From NCBI GenBank assembly GCA_002491565.1, contig DKWE01000062.1:1-44079 (forward strand): DNA of 44,079 bases, given 5' to 3'. The notes under the pieces are model-generated. The model had not been told where the DNA came from. It did no database searches and saw only the letters and a list, made by a program, of their open reading frames with translations. The stretch comes from Lachnospiraceae bacterium UBA7160. Its GTDB lineage: Bacteria > Bacillota > Clostridia > Lachnospirales > Lachnospiraceae. A program made the position numbers and the translations under genes. Shown in pieces: positions 32,801-41,303 of this stretch. The stretch's first letter is position 1; each line of letters opens with the position of its first letter.

Positions 32801-35800
32801 GGATAGGCATCCGCCGCTTCCCCGGACATCAGCCCGGTCTCCCAGTCGAACCCAGTGACAAACTCCTGGCGGTAGCCCCACAGGACATGATCCTGTCCGA
32901 CTGCCTTCGTCCGGACAGCTTCCTGCCCCATTCCGTCATAAAGGCTCTGGACAGTGAGAATGCCAGTCTCGGTAACTGCCTGATCCTGCAGTGTTCTTCC
33001 GATATAGTCGGTACAGGTCAACCGCAGTTTCGGCGCCGGACAAAAGCCCAGGGCTTCCAGGCAGGCGCCCGCCTGGAAGGTTAGCTGCAGCCGCTCGATA
33101 CCGTCAGCTTCTACAGTACCGACAAAGATCTCTTCCTCTTCCACTGTCACTTGCAGACGGCCATGAATGAAAAGCAGGAGGCAGCTGCCGCAGGGAGGTT
33201 TCCCCGCTGGATGAATATCTGTCTGTTTTTCTTTGACAGACAGCTCCCAGGCAGACCCCTGGTAACGGATGCGGACTTCATCCAGATCAATTGTGAGATC
33301 TGTACACGGCTCTTCCAGATACAGATACAGAAGAAAAGCTTCTCCTGCACGGTCTTTCCAGAAAAGAGCACCTGTCGCTTCCCCGGTAAGCCGAAGGATT
33401 CCGCGCTGGCAACTCCAGCTCCCCTCCGTCTGCCAGTCTTTTATAAAATCCCAGCCCCGGTTGAAATTCGCCAGTGAGCCGCCTTGCGGCATTTCGACAG
33501 CGAGTGTTTCATCCGGCTGATTTTCCTTCCTGACACGGCTTCCCTCAATGTACCGGCTACAGCTCTGGAAGGTCCCTGTATCCGTGGAGGCTGCGACCGG
33601 CCTCTGCCGGCGGTCATAGTGCAACAGCTTTCCTTCGCCAAGGCTTGGATGCTGAGCTGTCTGCAATAAAGTATCCGGATCGTAGACATACGCCATCCCC
33701 GGACAGAGCGCCGCACAGAAAAAGACTGTATCGACCAGAAGCACGCCGTCTTCCGGTGCCTGAATCCGCAGCGTGACACGTTCCCCCGCCTGCAGTCCGC
33801 ACGCGGGAACCGTAAAGGTCTGCTTCTGCCAGAGGCCCCCGGTCGGCGTAAAGGACCGCACTTCTGTTCTTGTCTGACCGCCTGCTTCGAAGAGCAGAGT
33901 AATTGTCCCTGCCTTTGTCTGAGCCTTTGGCGTCTTCACCGCACAGGCGACAAGCAAGGAGAGCCTGCCATCCAGAAGACCGGTGCTGCAGGATACGGCT
34001 GTACCCGGCTGCAAACTAAGGCACCGCGTCCCGCTGTAGCATTCCTGATCATCAAGGAGCGTCTCCAGTTCTCCGCCTGCCGCTGCCGTCCAGCCGGAAA
34101 GCCGTTCATACGGCTCAAACCCGCAATATACCGGTGTCACCCCGGCAAGGCCATGAAAGCTGGCAACCGGGAAGCGGCTCTCTTCGTCATAAATGGTAAA
34201 GGTATGCGTGCCGTCTGCTTCTTCCGAGTGCAGAATTCCGCCCTTTTCTCCCCGCGCGACCACGCGGACCTCCGGGAACCATCCGGCCGGCGGCAAAATA
34301 AACTGCGCCTCTTGCCAACCTTTTGCATGCGGTACGGCAGACGGTGCCGCCACTCGGCGCTCTTCCTGTAAACCTCCTGGCTGTATTTCCGGCTTCCTCC
34401 CTGCCCGCAGCGAAATCACCTTCACCTCAGGCTCGCCATCCTCCTGCGGCACACAGAACGGAAATTCCGGCTCTCCGCTTCCGTCGTAGCGCCATCTGGA
34501 AGCTTCTCTCCAGATTCCGTCATCCCCCTGTTCCCATACATTCGCCGTAGCCTCAAGCAGCTCCTGGGAAGATTCCTCTGTCATGCTGCTGGCGCAGACC
34601 TGATCCAGAAGATGAGCCTTTTGCAGTTTCGGATACACCTCCCACGCATAAGTCATAGAACGGACAATCCGTTCCTCCCCTCTGCCATACTTTATGATCC
34701 TGCGCGGCAGATAGTACTGAGGCTCATACTCTGTCTCGATCACCGCTTCGATTACTTCCCGCCCGCTGCCGCGCTCCATGTTCGCGGATACATCATATCC
34801 ATCGAGCCAGGTCTGCTTCACCGTTCTTCTCTCCCGGATGCAATACCCAAGCGTATCCATCGCATACCAACGGCTATAGGCCCCCGTAACGGGTCTTTCA
34901 TCCGCATCATATGTCCGGCTCGACGACAGATGTCCGGCCATGTGGGAATAAAAGTCTTTTACATTGGTTGCAGAGTCATCCGGATAATCTGCCAGAGGGG
35001 AGGCCGGGTCGAGGCCGTTGAAATACGTATGCTCGATATATCCATACGTCCTGCCCCCTGATTCCGGATGAACCCTTACCCCTGCAAATGCAGGAACGCC
35101 ATTTTCGAGGCGCGCAGAATCCAACGCATATTCCATGCGGTATCCCTGCTCTGAAAATCCAGTCTCCAGCACGGTACGGGACAGGACACAGGAGGTCTGC
35201 AATTCCCGGTACTTGTGATCGGTTCCCAGATAATGCGCGTATAAAACCAGCTCCCCGGAGGTCTCCGGCTCTGTGCAGGTATAGAATGCAAATGCGCCTG
35301 CCATGTAAGAATTGTCGAGGCGGCAGGACTGATTCAAAAGAGAGAAGGAATCCTGCGGTTTCTGATTTAGCAGAGAAAGCTGAATCGTTTCTTCCCGGTC
35401 GGACGACTGAAAAATCAGATATCCGGTATCCGGCGCTATCTGCACAGTACTAAGATCCGCGTTCACAGGGAACTCATAAACAGCTTCCCAGCACTCCTGT
35501 GGTCTGCGCACAAATAAGTTCCGGCCCAGAATGGCAATATTCCCCTGGATAACCGGAACGCAGAGCTGCCCGCAGTCCGGAATCACTTCTGCGAACGGTA
35601 CTCCCTCTGTCGTCCAACCCTGCCGGTATGGATCAAACCGGAGTGCGTAAAAGCGCTGGCATCCGTCGAGACGTTCCACTGCCAGAGCAAGGTCAGAGCC
35701 GTAGGCATATACGTACTCTCCTCCCTCTGACGGCAGCAGCAGCGTACATGGATTCCAATTTCCCGGGGTATAGCGATAAAGATTCTGTGCGAATCCGACG

Positions 35801-37713
35801 ATTGTATCGGTGGTTCTTGTATAGAGAATCGGGTTTTTCGTCTGGCAAGATTGACTTATCTTATACGCTGCTGTATCTGCAAGGGTGAAATTTGTTCTCC
35901 ACCTGAGGAGCACAACCGTTCCGCAAACTTCGCCCTTTTCCAGCGATACAAACGCGGCACTTGCCTGTCCCTGTCCTACGGACCACACGGTCCCGGGCTT
36001 CGTAAGCTGCAGCTCGATTTCCATGCCCATACGCGTTTCCTCACCCATCCTCCAGGTATGCGACTCATCCGCGTAAAAGGTCTTAAGCTGCAATTCCATA
36101 CGTGCACTGTCATAATACGCGCCAAGCAGACAGCCATCCCCGGCCCCAAGCGCCTGGAAATCTCCTGTCTCCTGATCCAGCCGGTTCCAATGCCAGGCGT
36201 TATCTGTATAATGAAATTGTGCAATTTCCAGCAGTCCCTGTCTTCCATGCTGAACAGCAAAAAAGTCTTTCCCGCAGGCAGCAGCAGGGCACTCCGTCTC
36301 CATCTCCAAGCGATGTTCCTGTGTCTCCCAGTCAAAACGGCGCACCGGACTTCGTTTTACAAGAAACACTGCGTAACTATTCTGGTCAGAGTCATAATAG
36401 AGTACCGCAAAAAATCCCTGCCCTGGGAACACCTGGACATCCTGCAGCACACGGCCACGGAATCCCTCCACCTGGCAGGTATGCCACCCCATATCCCAGA
36501 AAAGAATCCGAAGCTGTGTTTCCTCCTGCCGCTGTGATACCGCAACCGTAAAGTCCGCGCCCTGCACCAGTCTCGTGATCCAGCCCTCTCCTGGAAGCGA
36601 AATTCTGTCAGAACCGCTGCTGTGCGGGAACTCCACCCTCTGATACTCATAGCGGACAGCCTCTCCAAACGGATACTCCATCCGGGTCAGGGCGCCAGGG
36701 CAGCCGTCCGCCTCGCTCCCATAGAAAAAGCGCATCGGAGGCTGCGCTGTACCGTCTGCACTGATCTGAATAACAGATTCCAGAAGTCTCTTTACTCCGC
36801 CCTCTGAAGTCAGTGTACTAAGTGTGTAGGCAAATTTCTGTGTATACAAAAACCTGCCTGTGCTGCTGCGGACGCACACCTCGTCCAGATACGCATCTTC
36901 CCATTGGCACTGGTAAGCATTGCTGTCATATGTCCTCTGATGCTCCGGGGTATATTCCTCCTTCTCTTTTGGCAAATAAGACAGTTCAATCCAGTCCCCA
37001 TAAGTGGACTGTACCTTTTTCAGGCGCATTGTCCGCGTATAGGAAGCATCTCCCAGGGATTCCTTCACATTTTCATATTCATAATGCAGACAGCTGCCAT
37101 TGTAACTTTTCACTGCAGACAGGCACCAGCCAGCCGCCCACGAAACACCACCATTATTAACCGCAGCTCCTGCCCAGTTGTCCCAGCACAGAGCCGTCTC
37201 CACACTGTCCGCCGTTCCGCCGTAGATCCAGGCGCTTCCATCCTCTTTCCGGATTTCCCAATAGGAATCTTCCGGCTTTGCCGTATTGTAGAACAAAAAT
37301 TCCCATGTCGGATGCTCGACGGAGAGGAAAACAACAGCTTCGCCATCTGTTCCTGTCCGGTAGAGAGGATATTCCCCGCCCTCCCCGGTCAGATAAAAAT
37401 CCGACTGATAGCTCTCACATACGGAACGATTTCCGGCAGCAATACGGCAGATCGGCATCCGCCAGCCAAAGCCCAGAACAGAGGAAAGACTGCTTCGATT
37501 ATTCAGTTCTGCCTGCAGCTCCTGCGTTCCGGCAAAGCTCGCCTGGAGACTGACAGAAAGCTGATCCTGTCCGGGCAGCGAAACAATCAAGAACGGAACA
37601 GCGGGACTGCCCTGATAAAGATTCACCGTATCAAGAATATTATTGCCTGCACTTCCGCCCATTTGTCCTGCCCGAAGCGCACGGCCGGCTATTCCATTTT
37701 CCAAATATGCCAT
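29896..37713 (-). CDS. Giant RHS/YD-repeat protein with permuted papain-like C-terminus
   Basis: A 2605-residue protein. The N-terminal few hundred residues have a SpvB/TcB-like look (LYQGSPAVPFLIVSLPGQD, then SSLSSVLGFGWRMPI). The second half has many YD repeats (YDSQGRLRKQ, YDRQGRLRYSQ, YDANGNAIQ). The core ends in ARWYDPVSGRYLGIDPASQ, YLYGGSDWINYVDPDG. After it come ~170 residues of Ala/Gly-rich hydrophobic segments, then a ~120-residue tip. The tip has His2492 in SHISMWRER and Cys2569 in ITNNCTTYAVNNLAQAG. His before an NC-x-x-Y/F motif is the order of permuted NlpC/P60 (LRAT/YiiX-like) peptidases or acyltransferases. There is no signal peptide. The start at 37713 follows AAGGAGG. It lies 14 bases after loaP. 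No immunity gene is recognised downstream. Confidence 0.9.
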   Translation of the reverse strand: MAYLENGIAGRALRAGQMGGSAGNNILDTVNLYQGSPAVPFLIVSLPGQDQLSVSLQASFAGTQELQAELNNRSSLSSVLGFGWRMPICRIAAGNRSVCESYQSDFYLTGEGGEYPLYRTGTDGEAVVFLSVEHPTWEFLFYNTAKPEDSYWEIRKEDGSAWIYGGTADSVETALCWDNWAGAAVNNGGVSWAAGWCLSAVKSYNGSCLHYEYENVKESLGDASYTRTMRLKKVQSTYGDWIELSYLPKEKEEYTPEHQRTYDSNAYQCQWEDAYLDEVCVRSSTGRFLYTQKFAYTLSTLTSEGGVKRLLESVIQISADGTAQPPMRFFYGSEADGCPGALTRMEYPFGEAVRYEYQRVEFPHSSGSDRISLPGEGWITRLVQGADFTVAVSQRQEETQLRILFWDMGWHTCQVEGFRGRVLQDVQVFPGQGFFAVLYYDSDQNSYAVFLVKRSPVRRFDWETQEHRLEMETECPAAACGKDFFAVQHGRQGLLEIAQFHYTDNAWHWNRLDQETGDFQALGAGDGCLLGAYYDSARMELQLKTFYADESHTWRMGEETRMGMEIELQLTKPGTVWSVGQGQASAAFVSLEKGEVCGTVVLLRWRTNFTLADTAAYKISQSCQTKNPILYTRTTDTIVGFAQNLYRYTPGNWNPCTLLLPSEGGEYVYAYGSDLALAVERLDGCQRFYALRFDPYRQGWTTEGVPFAEVIPDCGQLCVPVIQGNIAILGRNLFVRRPQECWEAVYEFPVNADLSTVQIAPDTGYLIFQSSDREETIQLSLLNQKPQDSFSLLNQSCRLDNSYMAGAFAFYTCTEPETSGELVLYAHYLGTDHKYRELQTSCVLSRTVLETGFSEQGYRMEYALDSARLENGVPAFAGVRVHPESGGRTYGYIEHTYFNGLDPASPLADYPDDSATNVKDFYSHMAGHLSSSRTYDADERPVTGAYSRWYAMDTLGYCIRERRTVKQTWLDGYDVSANMERGSGREVIEAVIETEYEPQYYLPRRIIKYGRGEERIVRSMTYAWEVYPKLQKAHLLDQVCASSMTEESSQELLEATANVWEQGDDGIWREASRWRYDGSGEPEFPFCVPQEDGEPEVKVISLRAGRKPEIQPGGLQEERRVAAPSAVPHAKGWQEAQFILPPAGWFPEVRVVARGEKGGILHSEEADGTHTFTIYDEESRFPVASFHGLAGVTPVYCGFEPYERLSGWTAAAGGELETLLDDQECYSGTRCLSLQPGTAVSCSTGLLDGRLSLLVACAVKTPKAQTKAGTITLLFEAGGQTRTEVRSFTPTGGLWQKQTFTVPACGLQAGERVTLRIQAPEDGVLLVDTVFFCAALCPGMAYVYDPDTLLQTAQHPSLGEGKLLHYDRRQRPVAASTDTGTFQSCSRYIEGSRVRKENQPDETLAVEMPQGGSLANFNRGWDFIKDWQTEGSWSCQRGILRLTGEATGALFWKDRAGEAFLLYLYLEEPCTDLTIDLDEVRIRYQGSAWELSVKEKQTDIHPAGKPPCGSCLLLFIHGRLQVTVEEEEIFVGTVEADGIERLQLTFQAGACLEALGFCPAPKLRLTCTDYIGRTLQDQAVTETGILTVQSLYDGMGQEAVRTKAVGQDHVLWGYRQEFVTGFDWETGLMSGEAADAYPEDQGYPYSRTLSLLCAAPRPRAFGQPGADWAIREQDPSKALVEQNQYADPEAFPACRIEMVREAGGKRTGTVYDVLDRKLAELELCPDGLARRTLCEYDSQGRLRKQIQPNAEQADSEAFTTVLTYDFLGYQASKQTPDGGTAYTAYDRQGRLRYSQSAGNRKDGCIVYHLYDSLGRETETGSYPGVWEADKMRQMAWQPGSEAPTGAKWKRRMEYDGDGTDPLLIGKLWKCHSNWDGVIVTDCFSYDAQGNQICHEQTAGDWKEAVRMEYDHSGHLIRQWFEPDTGSVLRYTYDMQGRMTAVYHGADCLCRYEYRPEGALCRETFAPDTDGRLERSYTYDSCQWLTKIEDRYFSQTLSYANTGGTNGRITEEENTFAASAEIPAEVAGLWQIHYSYDGFGRLTSAASSNTQSKNTAGMPQSTFTISYDANGNAIQMNGDSLRYQEGTNRLLERSGVTYTYSEDGETLALPEQGISSLRYDPVLSVLTGLEAKTGSCRYYYNGSNGAAACDSSNGRSYFLLDGNGQMISRVEPDGSRCLLVRGVNGIFAQIYKGKVYYLLKDQRSSVRGIYDGEKLCAVYQYETLGGMLAQAWEDPGLSGLIPLRFAGHLLEPCGLYRLRARWYDPVSGRYLGIDPASQYPSPYLYGGSDWINYVDPDGAFSFWSLLSLAAGCILAVGGIALSICTAGIASPVGAVFATLGAAAIAGAGMGAAIYGITSCITGDFNWKDCLVNAGAGALFGMIGCGIGAAIPAGFTIGSLSSAVSSYIVDIGSGILVGAADSIVTNGCLNVIHGKSFADGIACSALIGAAMGGILSGIGGLGHALRNVKALGSKASRTEVIGVGRGHEADKISHISMWRERKGGTVHEGTDHWPGRGRRTTIENLLDDAYLENEVDSYRRIKVPQEIYDRLHIPEATHVLDQPFNLITNNCTTYAVNNLAQAGLATPFWVRSPSILMLWTKLFTVWQ

Positions 37714-37727
37714 ACATTCGTTCCTCC

Positions 37728-38366
37728 TTATGCCCATACATTTCTCATTGCTCTATGCTCTTCCCTGCTGTTTTCCTTGCGTTTCTCCGTATTTCCTGTT
37801 TTTCCTTCTCTGGTTTTGGCATTCCTGGCTTCCACCTTGCCCGCTATCGCTTCCTTCGCTGTCTTCGCAATGATCTCAAGAGAAACCTGTATTACCTGTG
37901 GATGGCCGAACATCTGGAGTTCGACCCATGCCCTGCGCTTATGGCGGTCAATACGGCGGATGCTGCCTTCCATACCAACGAGCGGCCCCGAGTGGACCTT
38001 AATCTGATCACCTTCAATAATTCCCTCCGAGATACCGACAATCTGCTTCATTCCGGCAAACCGCAGGAGGAACGCAATCTCAGTATCCGTAAGCGGGATG
38101 ATGTCTTTTCCTGCACCGATAAGCCGTGTGAGTCCATTGACATGCTTCAGCTCCTGATATAGCTGGTCGAGCTGATCAGATATTAAAAAAACATACCCCG
38201 GGAAGAGGACGCCCTGTTCGAGAGTCCACTCGCCATGGATACGCTTTTTGTTCTGATAATAAGGGATAAATACGCGTTCAAGAACCAAGGAATTCTGGAT
38301 GTTCCGCTGGCATTGCAGACGGATATTTTCCTCAGAACCGGCGCGCACCTGGATAACATACCACAT
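37728..38366 (-). CDS. loaP: LoaP-type NusG paralogue, processive antiterminator
   Basis: A 212-residue specialised NusG. Residues 1 to ~105 form the NGN domain that binds RNA polymerase: MWYVIQVRAGSEENIR, QGVLFPGYVFLISDQ, HVNGLTRLIGAG. A KOW motif follows at ~118-145 (EGDQIKVHSGPLVGMEGSI, RRIDRHKRRAWVEL). The last ~40 residues are basic and low-complexity. LoaP proteins let polymerase read through terminators in long operons after recognising an RNA hairpin in the leader. Here it is the first gene, 14 bases before a 7.8-kb RHS gene. Its leader has a terminator-like hairpin. General NusG is excluded because of the KNKKR-type insertion, the tail and the absence of secE or ribosomal genes nearby. 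Confidence 0.9.
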   Translation of the reverse strand: MWYVIQVRAGSEENIRLQCQRNIQNSLVLERVFIPYYQNKKRIHGEWTLEQGVLFPGYVFLISDQLDQLYQELKHVNGLTRLIGAGKDIIPLTDTEIAFLLRFAGMKQIVGISEGIIEGDQIKVHSGPLVGMEGSIRRIDRHKRRAWVELQMFGHPQVIQVSLEIIAKTAKEAIAGKVEARNAKTREGKTGNTEKRKENSREEHRAMRNVWA

Positions 38367-38399
38367 CTGTACGCTTTGGTCTCCTAACTATAAAGAATA

Positions 38400-38470
38400 T
38401 TACTTACAAAATGTTCGTCTGTTTACAAGGACTAACTTTGTAAGCTGCCAGGCAGCCCTGCTGTAAGTAA
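38400..38470 (-). promoter_or_regulatory. Long inverted repeat in loaP leader
   Basis: TTACTTACA (38400-38408) and TGTAAGTAA (38462-38470) are exact 9-base inverted repeats. The region between holds further short stems, such as CTGCCAGGCAG. In the leader RNA this would enclose about 50 bases and ends 33 bases before the loaP start. It is a candidate for the structured RNA seen by LoaP. Confidence 0.45.
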
Positions 38471-38487
38471 GAAGCCGTGCTGCAGGT

Positions 38488-38549
38488 AATAAAACAAAAC
38501 AGACACGCTTCACCATTCCGCCATCGCATGCCGGACTAGTTGCGTGTCT
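38488..38549 (-). terminator. Intrinsic-terminator-like attenuator in loaP leader
   Basis: Leftward, AGACACGC (from 38549) pairs with GCGTGTCT (to 38501). The 33-base middle contains a second TCCG/CGGA stem. TGTTTTGTTTTATT follows directly. It lies about 130 bases after the probable start site and about 120 bases before the loaP start codon, so it could stop most transcripts before loaP. A further hairpin, GCCAAA/TTTGGC at 38568-38595, precedes it. Confidence 0.65.
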
Positions 38550-38683
38550 TATAGAATCCAGCGCCCTGCCAAACGCGGCGATGCGACGATTTGGCGGCGA
38601 CAGGATATTGGAGATCAGCCAGACTCTGTTGAGATAAAAGGAACTGGCCTTCTGGTGTCTATCAGTTTTTATCAATCAATGAC

Positions 38684-38712
38684 ATTATAACACAAATTCT
38701 GCGATATGTCTC
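38684..38712 (-). promoter_or_regulatory. Promoter of the loaP-RHS array
   Basis: Leftward, -35 GAGACA (38707-38712) and a perfect -10 TATAAT (38684-38689) are 17 bases apart. Transcription would begin near 38677, giving a leader of about 310 bases before loaP. The bases from 38713 to 38954 hold only repeat B4 and nothing else I can identify. Confidence 0.7.
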
Positions 38713-38881
38713 CACATAATTTTCTTTTTCGCAGCTATTTTCGCCTGAACTGTAACCATACACGTTATCCTTTCTCTGCAGCCCCAAACACAGGGTCACA
38801 GGTCAGCGATGCGGCGGCATCCTTGCGCGGAGTGGGTGTATCCGGCGACAGACAGGGGGAATGCGGTGGCATCGCCGCGAG

Positions 38882-38918
38882 GCACTGCTCGTCCGAAGAC
38901 GAGCGTTTGGTGCCGACT
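38882..38918 (-). repeat. Short hairpin repeat, copy B4 (inverted)
   Basis: Read leftward it is GTCGGCACCAAACG, then a perfect inner hairpin CTCGTC/GACGAG with a TTCG-type tip, then AGTGCC. The outer stem GGCAC/GTGCC replaces GGCGC/GCGCC of copy B1, again with both sides changed. It lies between the dehydratase stop and the loaP promoter, where it might act as a terminator or boundary. Confidence 0.6.
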
Positions 38919-38954
38919 AAAGCAGAACGAATACCTTCCGCAGCCTCTGCCTGC

Positions 38955-40946
38955 TCACTGTGCAACGGCAGCTTCCCTCTCCGCAATGCTGCGTTTTCCG
39001 TGGTGTACTTCCTCATTGGGGAGGTAGTCGAAATCTGGCTCATCGCTGATGAGCTGGTCACTGATCGCGATGCGGGTCTCTTCCTGTACCTTATCGTAGT
39101 GATAGGTCGGTACAATCTCCGCGACGATAGCTTTCATGTGCTCTTCTTCGCGGTAGCTTGCCTCGTCAAGCTGGCGGAGCTTCTTCTGGAACCAGGCATC
39201 GTCCATTTCGATCGGGCGGCCGATGTGGATCAGCTCGTTGTCAGTGCTGATCAGGCCCTCCTCGTCCATCAGCAGCTCTTCAAACAGCTTCTCGCCGGGG
39301 CGCAGGCCGGTATACTCGATCATAATATCTACATCCGGAACGAAACCGGACAGACGGATGAGATTCCTCGCCATATCGTCGATGCGTACCGGATCACCCA
39401 TATCGAGGACGAAGATCTCGCCCCCCTTTGCATAGTATGATGCCTGAAGGACAAGGGAGACAGCTTCCGGGATGGTCATAAAGTAACGAATGATGTTCTT
39501 ATCTGTGACAGTCACCGGCCCGCCCTCCGCGATCTGCTTTTTAAAGAGCGGAATCACGCTGCCGTTGCTTCCGAGAACGTTTCCGAAGCGCACCGCAACA
39601 AAATCTGTATGTGCGCACTGACGATCCATCATCTGAATGACCATCTCACACAGGCGCTTCGATGCGCCCATGATGTTCGTCGGATTGACTGCTTTGTCCG
39701 TCGAGATCAGGACGAACTTTTTCACGCCATTAGCCGCGGCGGCAGTCGCGGTTTTGTAGGTGCCAAGCACATTATTTTTGATCGCTTCGTTCGGACTGTC
39801 CTCCATGAGCGGCACATGCTTGTGCGCGGCGGCATGAAAGACGATATCCGGCTGATAGTGATGCATGATCCAGTTAATACGGTTCGTATTGCGGACACTT
39901 CCGATCAGTGTAACCAGATCAAGTCCCGGCAAAGCACGCTGCAGCTCCTGCTGAATATCGTAAGCATTATTCTCGTAAATATCGACGATGAGCAGCTTTC
40001 TGGGATTCGCCCGCGCAATCTGACGGCAAAGCTCACTGCCGATCGAGCCTCCCCCCCCGGTGACAAGAACAATCTTTCCCTCAATGGCGGAAAAAATCTC
40101 CTCATTATTCACCTTTACTTGTGCGCGGCCAAGAAGGTCTGTGATCTCGACCTTGCGCAGCTTGCTGACACTGACTTCGCCGTTGACCAGCTGATAGTAT
40201 CCAGGTACGGTTTGCAGCTCGCAGCCGGTATCCTTGCAGATATTCAGAATTTCCTTGCGGTTTTTGCCATCGAGCGTTGGGATAGCGAAAATGATGTGGT
40301 TAATCTCATATTTGGCCACCATCTCCGGAATATCATAGCGATTACCGACAATCGGGATGCCCTCGAGTACACGGCCTTTCTTGTTTGGGTTGTCGTCAAT
40401 GATGCAGCAGACCCTGGCATAAACCTTATCGCTGCATAACAGCTCCTTCGTAATCATCTGGCCTGCAGCGCCTGCCCCGATAATCATGATTCGGTCGCAC
40501 TTTTCTTTTGCCTGAGCCCGTCTGTTCAGATACAGCCGGAGCAAACGATAAGAAAACCGAATTCCGGTTGTACAGCAAAAGCAGATAATATATCCCATGA
40601 AATAGTAGGACAACGGCATATGAAGCCGCAGGACCAGAGCGTCCGCCGCATAGACAACCGCCAGAAACAAATACGCTGTCAGAAGCATGCGCAACTCAGA
40701 GACACTTGCAAGCCTCCAGATACTGTGATAAAGCTTGCATGCATAAAACGCAATGAGTGTACTTACAACCCAGATGGGCATTGACAGCAGATATCCCTTG
40801 ATGTACTCTCCCGGTATCCTCGAATAACGAAAATCAAAACGCATCAGCAATGCAAGAAAATAGGACACCAGTACAATCAGAATGTCCGCAAACATCAACA
40901 GAACAGCCCTATACACCCAGTCTGTTCCCCATCTCTTCCTTTCCAT
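38955..40946 (-). CDS. Membrane-bound UDP-sugar 4,6-dehydratase (CapD/PglF/WbpM-like)
   Basis: A 663-residue protein. Four membrane helices lie at about 12-34, 52-70, 88-106 and 111-128. A CoA-binding-like Rossmann fold follows (MIIGAGAAGQM, residues 153-164), then a short-chain dehydrogenase domain with VLVTGGGGSIGSELC at ~294-306. The catalytic region reads STDKAVNPTNIMGASKRLCE, with Met in place of the usual Tyr of Y-x3-K, as in large 4,6-dehydratases such as PglF. It probably converts UDP-GlcNAc to the 4-keto-6-deoxy sugar for surface polysaccharide or glycoprotein. The start at 40946 follows GGAGGAAGTT. It is divergent from glgC and separated from loaP by its promoter, so it is likely independent of the RHS array. 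Confidence 0.92.
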   Translation of the reverse strand: MERKRWGTDWVYRAVLLMFADILIVLVSYFLALLMRFDFRYSRIPGEYIKGYLLSMPIWVVSTLIAFYACKLYHSIWRLASVSELRMLLTAYLFLAVVYAADALVLRLHMPLSYYFMGYIICFCCTTGIRFSYRLLRLYLNRRAQAKEKCDRIMIIGAGAAGQMITKELLCSDKVYARVCCIIDDNPNKKGRVLEGIPIVGNRYDIPEMVAKYEINHIIFAIPTLDGKNRKEILNICKDTGCELQTVPGYYQLVNGEVSVSKLRKVEITDLLGRAQVKVNNEEIFSAIEGKIVLVTGGGGSIGSELCRQIARANPRKLLIVDIYENNAYDIQQELQRALPGLDLVTLIGSVRNTNRINWIMHHYQPDIVFHAAAHKHVPLMEDSPNEAIKNNVLGTYKTATAAAANGVKKFVLISTDKAVNPTNIMGASKRLCEMVIQMMDRQCAHTDFVAVRFGNVLGSNGSVIPLFKKQIAEGGPVTVTDKNIIRYFMTIPEAVSLVLQASYYAKGGEIFVLDMGDPVRIDDMARNLIRLSGFVPDVDIMIEYTGLRPGEKLFEELLMDEEGLISTDNELIHIGRPIEMDDAWFQKKLRQLDEASYREEEHMKAIVAEIVPTYHYDKVQEETRIAISDQLISDEPDFDYLPNEEVHHGKRSIAEREAAVAQ

Positions 40947-41062
40947 AACTTCCTCCAAGCAGTATATCTTCAAGCTCTCAATCCCGTGCATATTTCAGCT
41001 TTCCAGCTCGCTTTTTTATGTATATTTCATAATACAAACTCTTATCCCCAAACCCTCCTATC

Positions 41063-41091
41063 ATTGTAGCATGACAGTTGCGAGAATACAA
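41063..41091 (-). promoter_or_regulatory. Promoter of the 4,6-dehydratase gene
   Basis: Leftward, -35 TTGTAT (41086-41091) and -10 TACAAT (41063-41068) are 17 bases apart, giving a leader of about 110 bases. The bases between this and the glgC promoter are AT-rich and show nothing else. Confidence 0.6.
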
Positions 41092-41270
41092 TTGCCAATC
41101 TCACAAAAAAAATGGTAAATTTTGCTGTTGAATTTTGCGGTTATTCCGGTCTGTGCCGGATATGCGCCGCCAGAACAGGGCCTTTGCAGCCTGTGATGTT
41201 CGTATATCCAGTTGTTTCTGGTCAGCCGCCCTCTATTTTTATTTTTTTCTTACTTTTTTGCACAAAAATA

Positions 41271-41299
41271 TGGAAATTTTTTCAAAATGATTGTATAAT
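41271..41299 (+). promoter_or_regulatory. Promoter of glgC-glgD
   Basis: -35 TGGAAA (41271-41276) and a perfect -10 TATAAT (41294-41299) are 17 bases apart. The preceding sequence is rich in T-tracts, which may act as an UP element. The leader is about 100 bases. Confidence 0.7.
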
Positions 41300-41303
41300 C
41301 TAG

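Noticed and set aside
38400..38675. 91-codon leftward frame in the loaP leader, a possible leader peptide
   Set aside because: It begins with TTG almost at the predicted transcription start, has no ribosome site and spans the hairpins; composition looks random.
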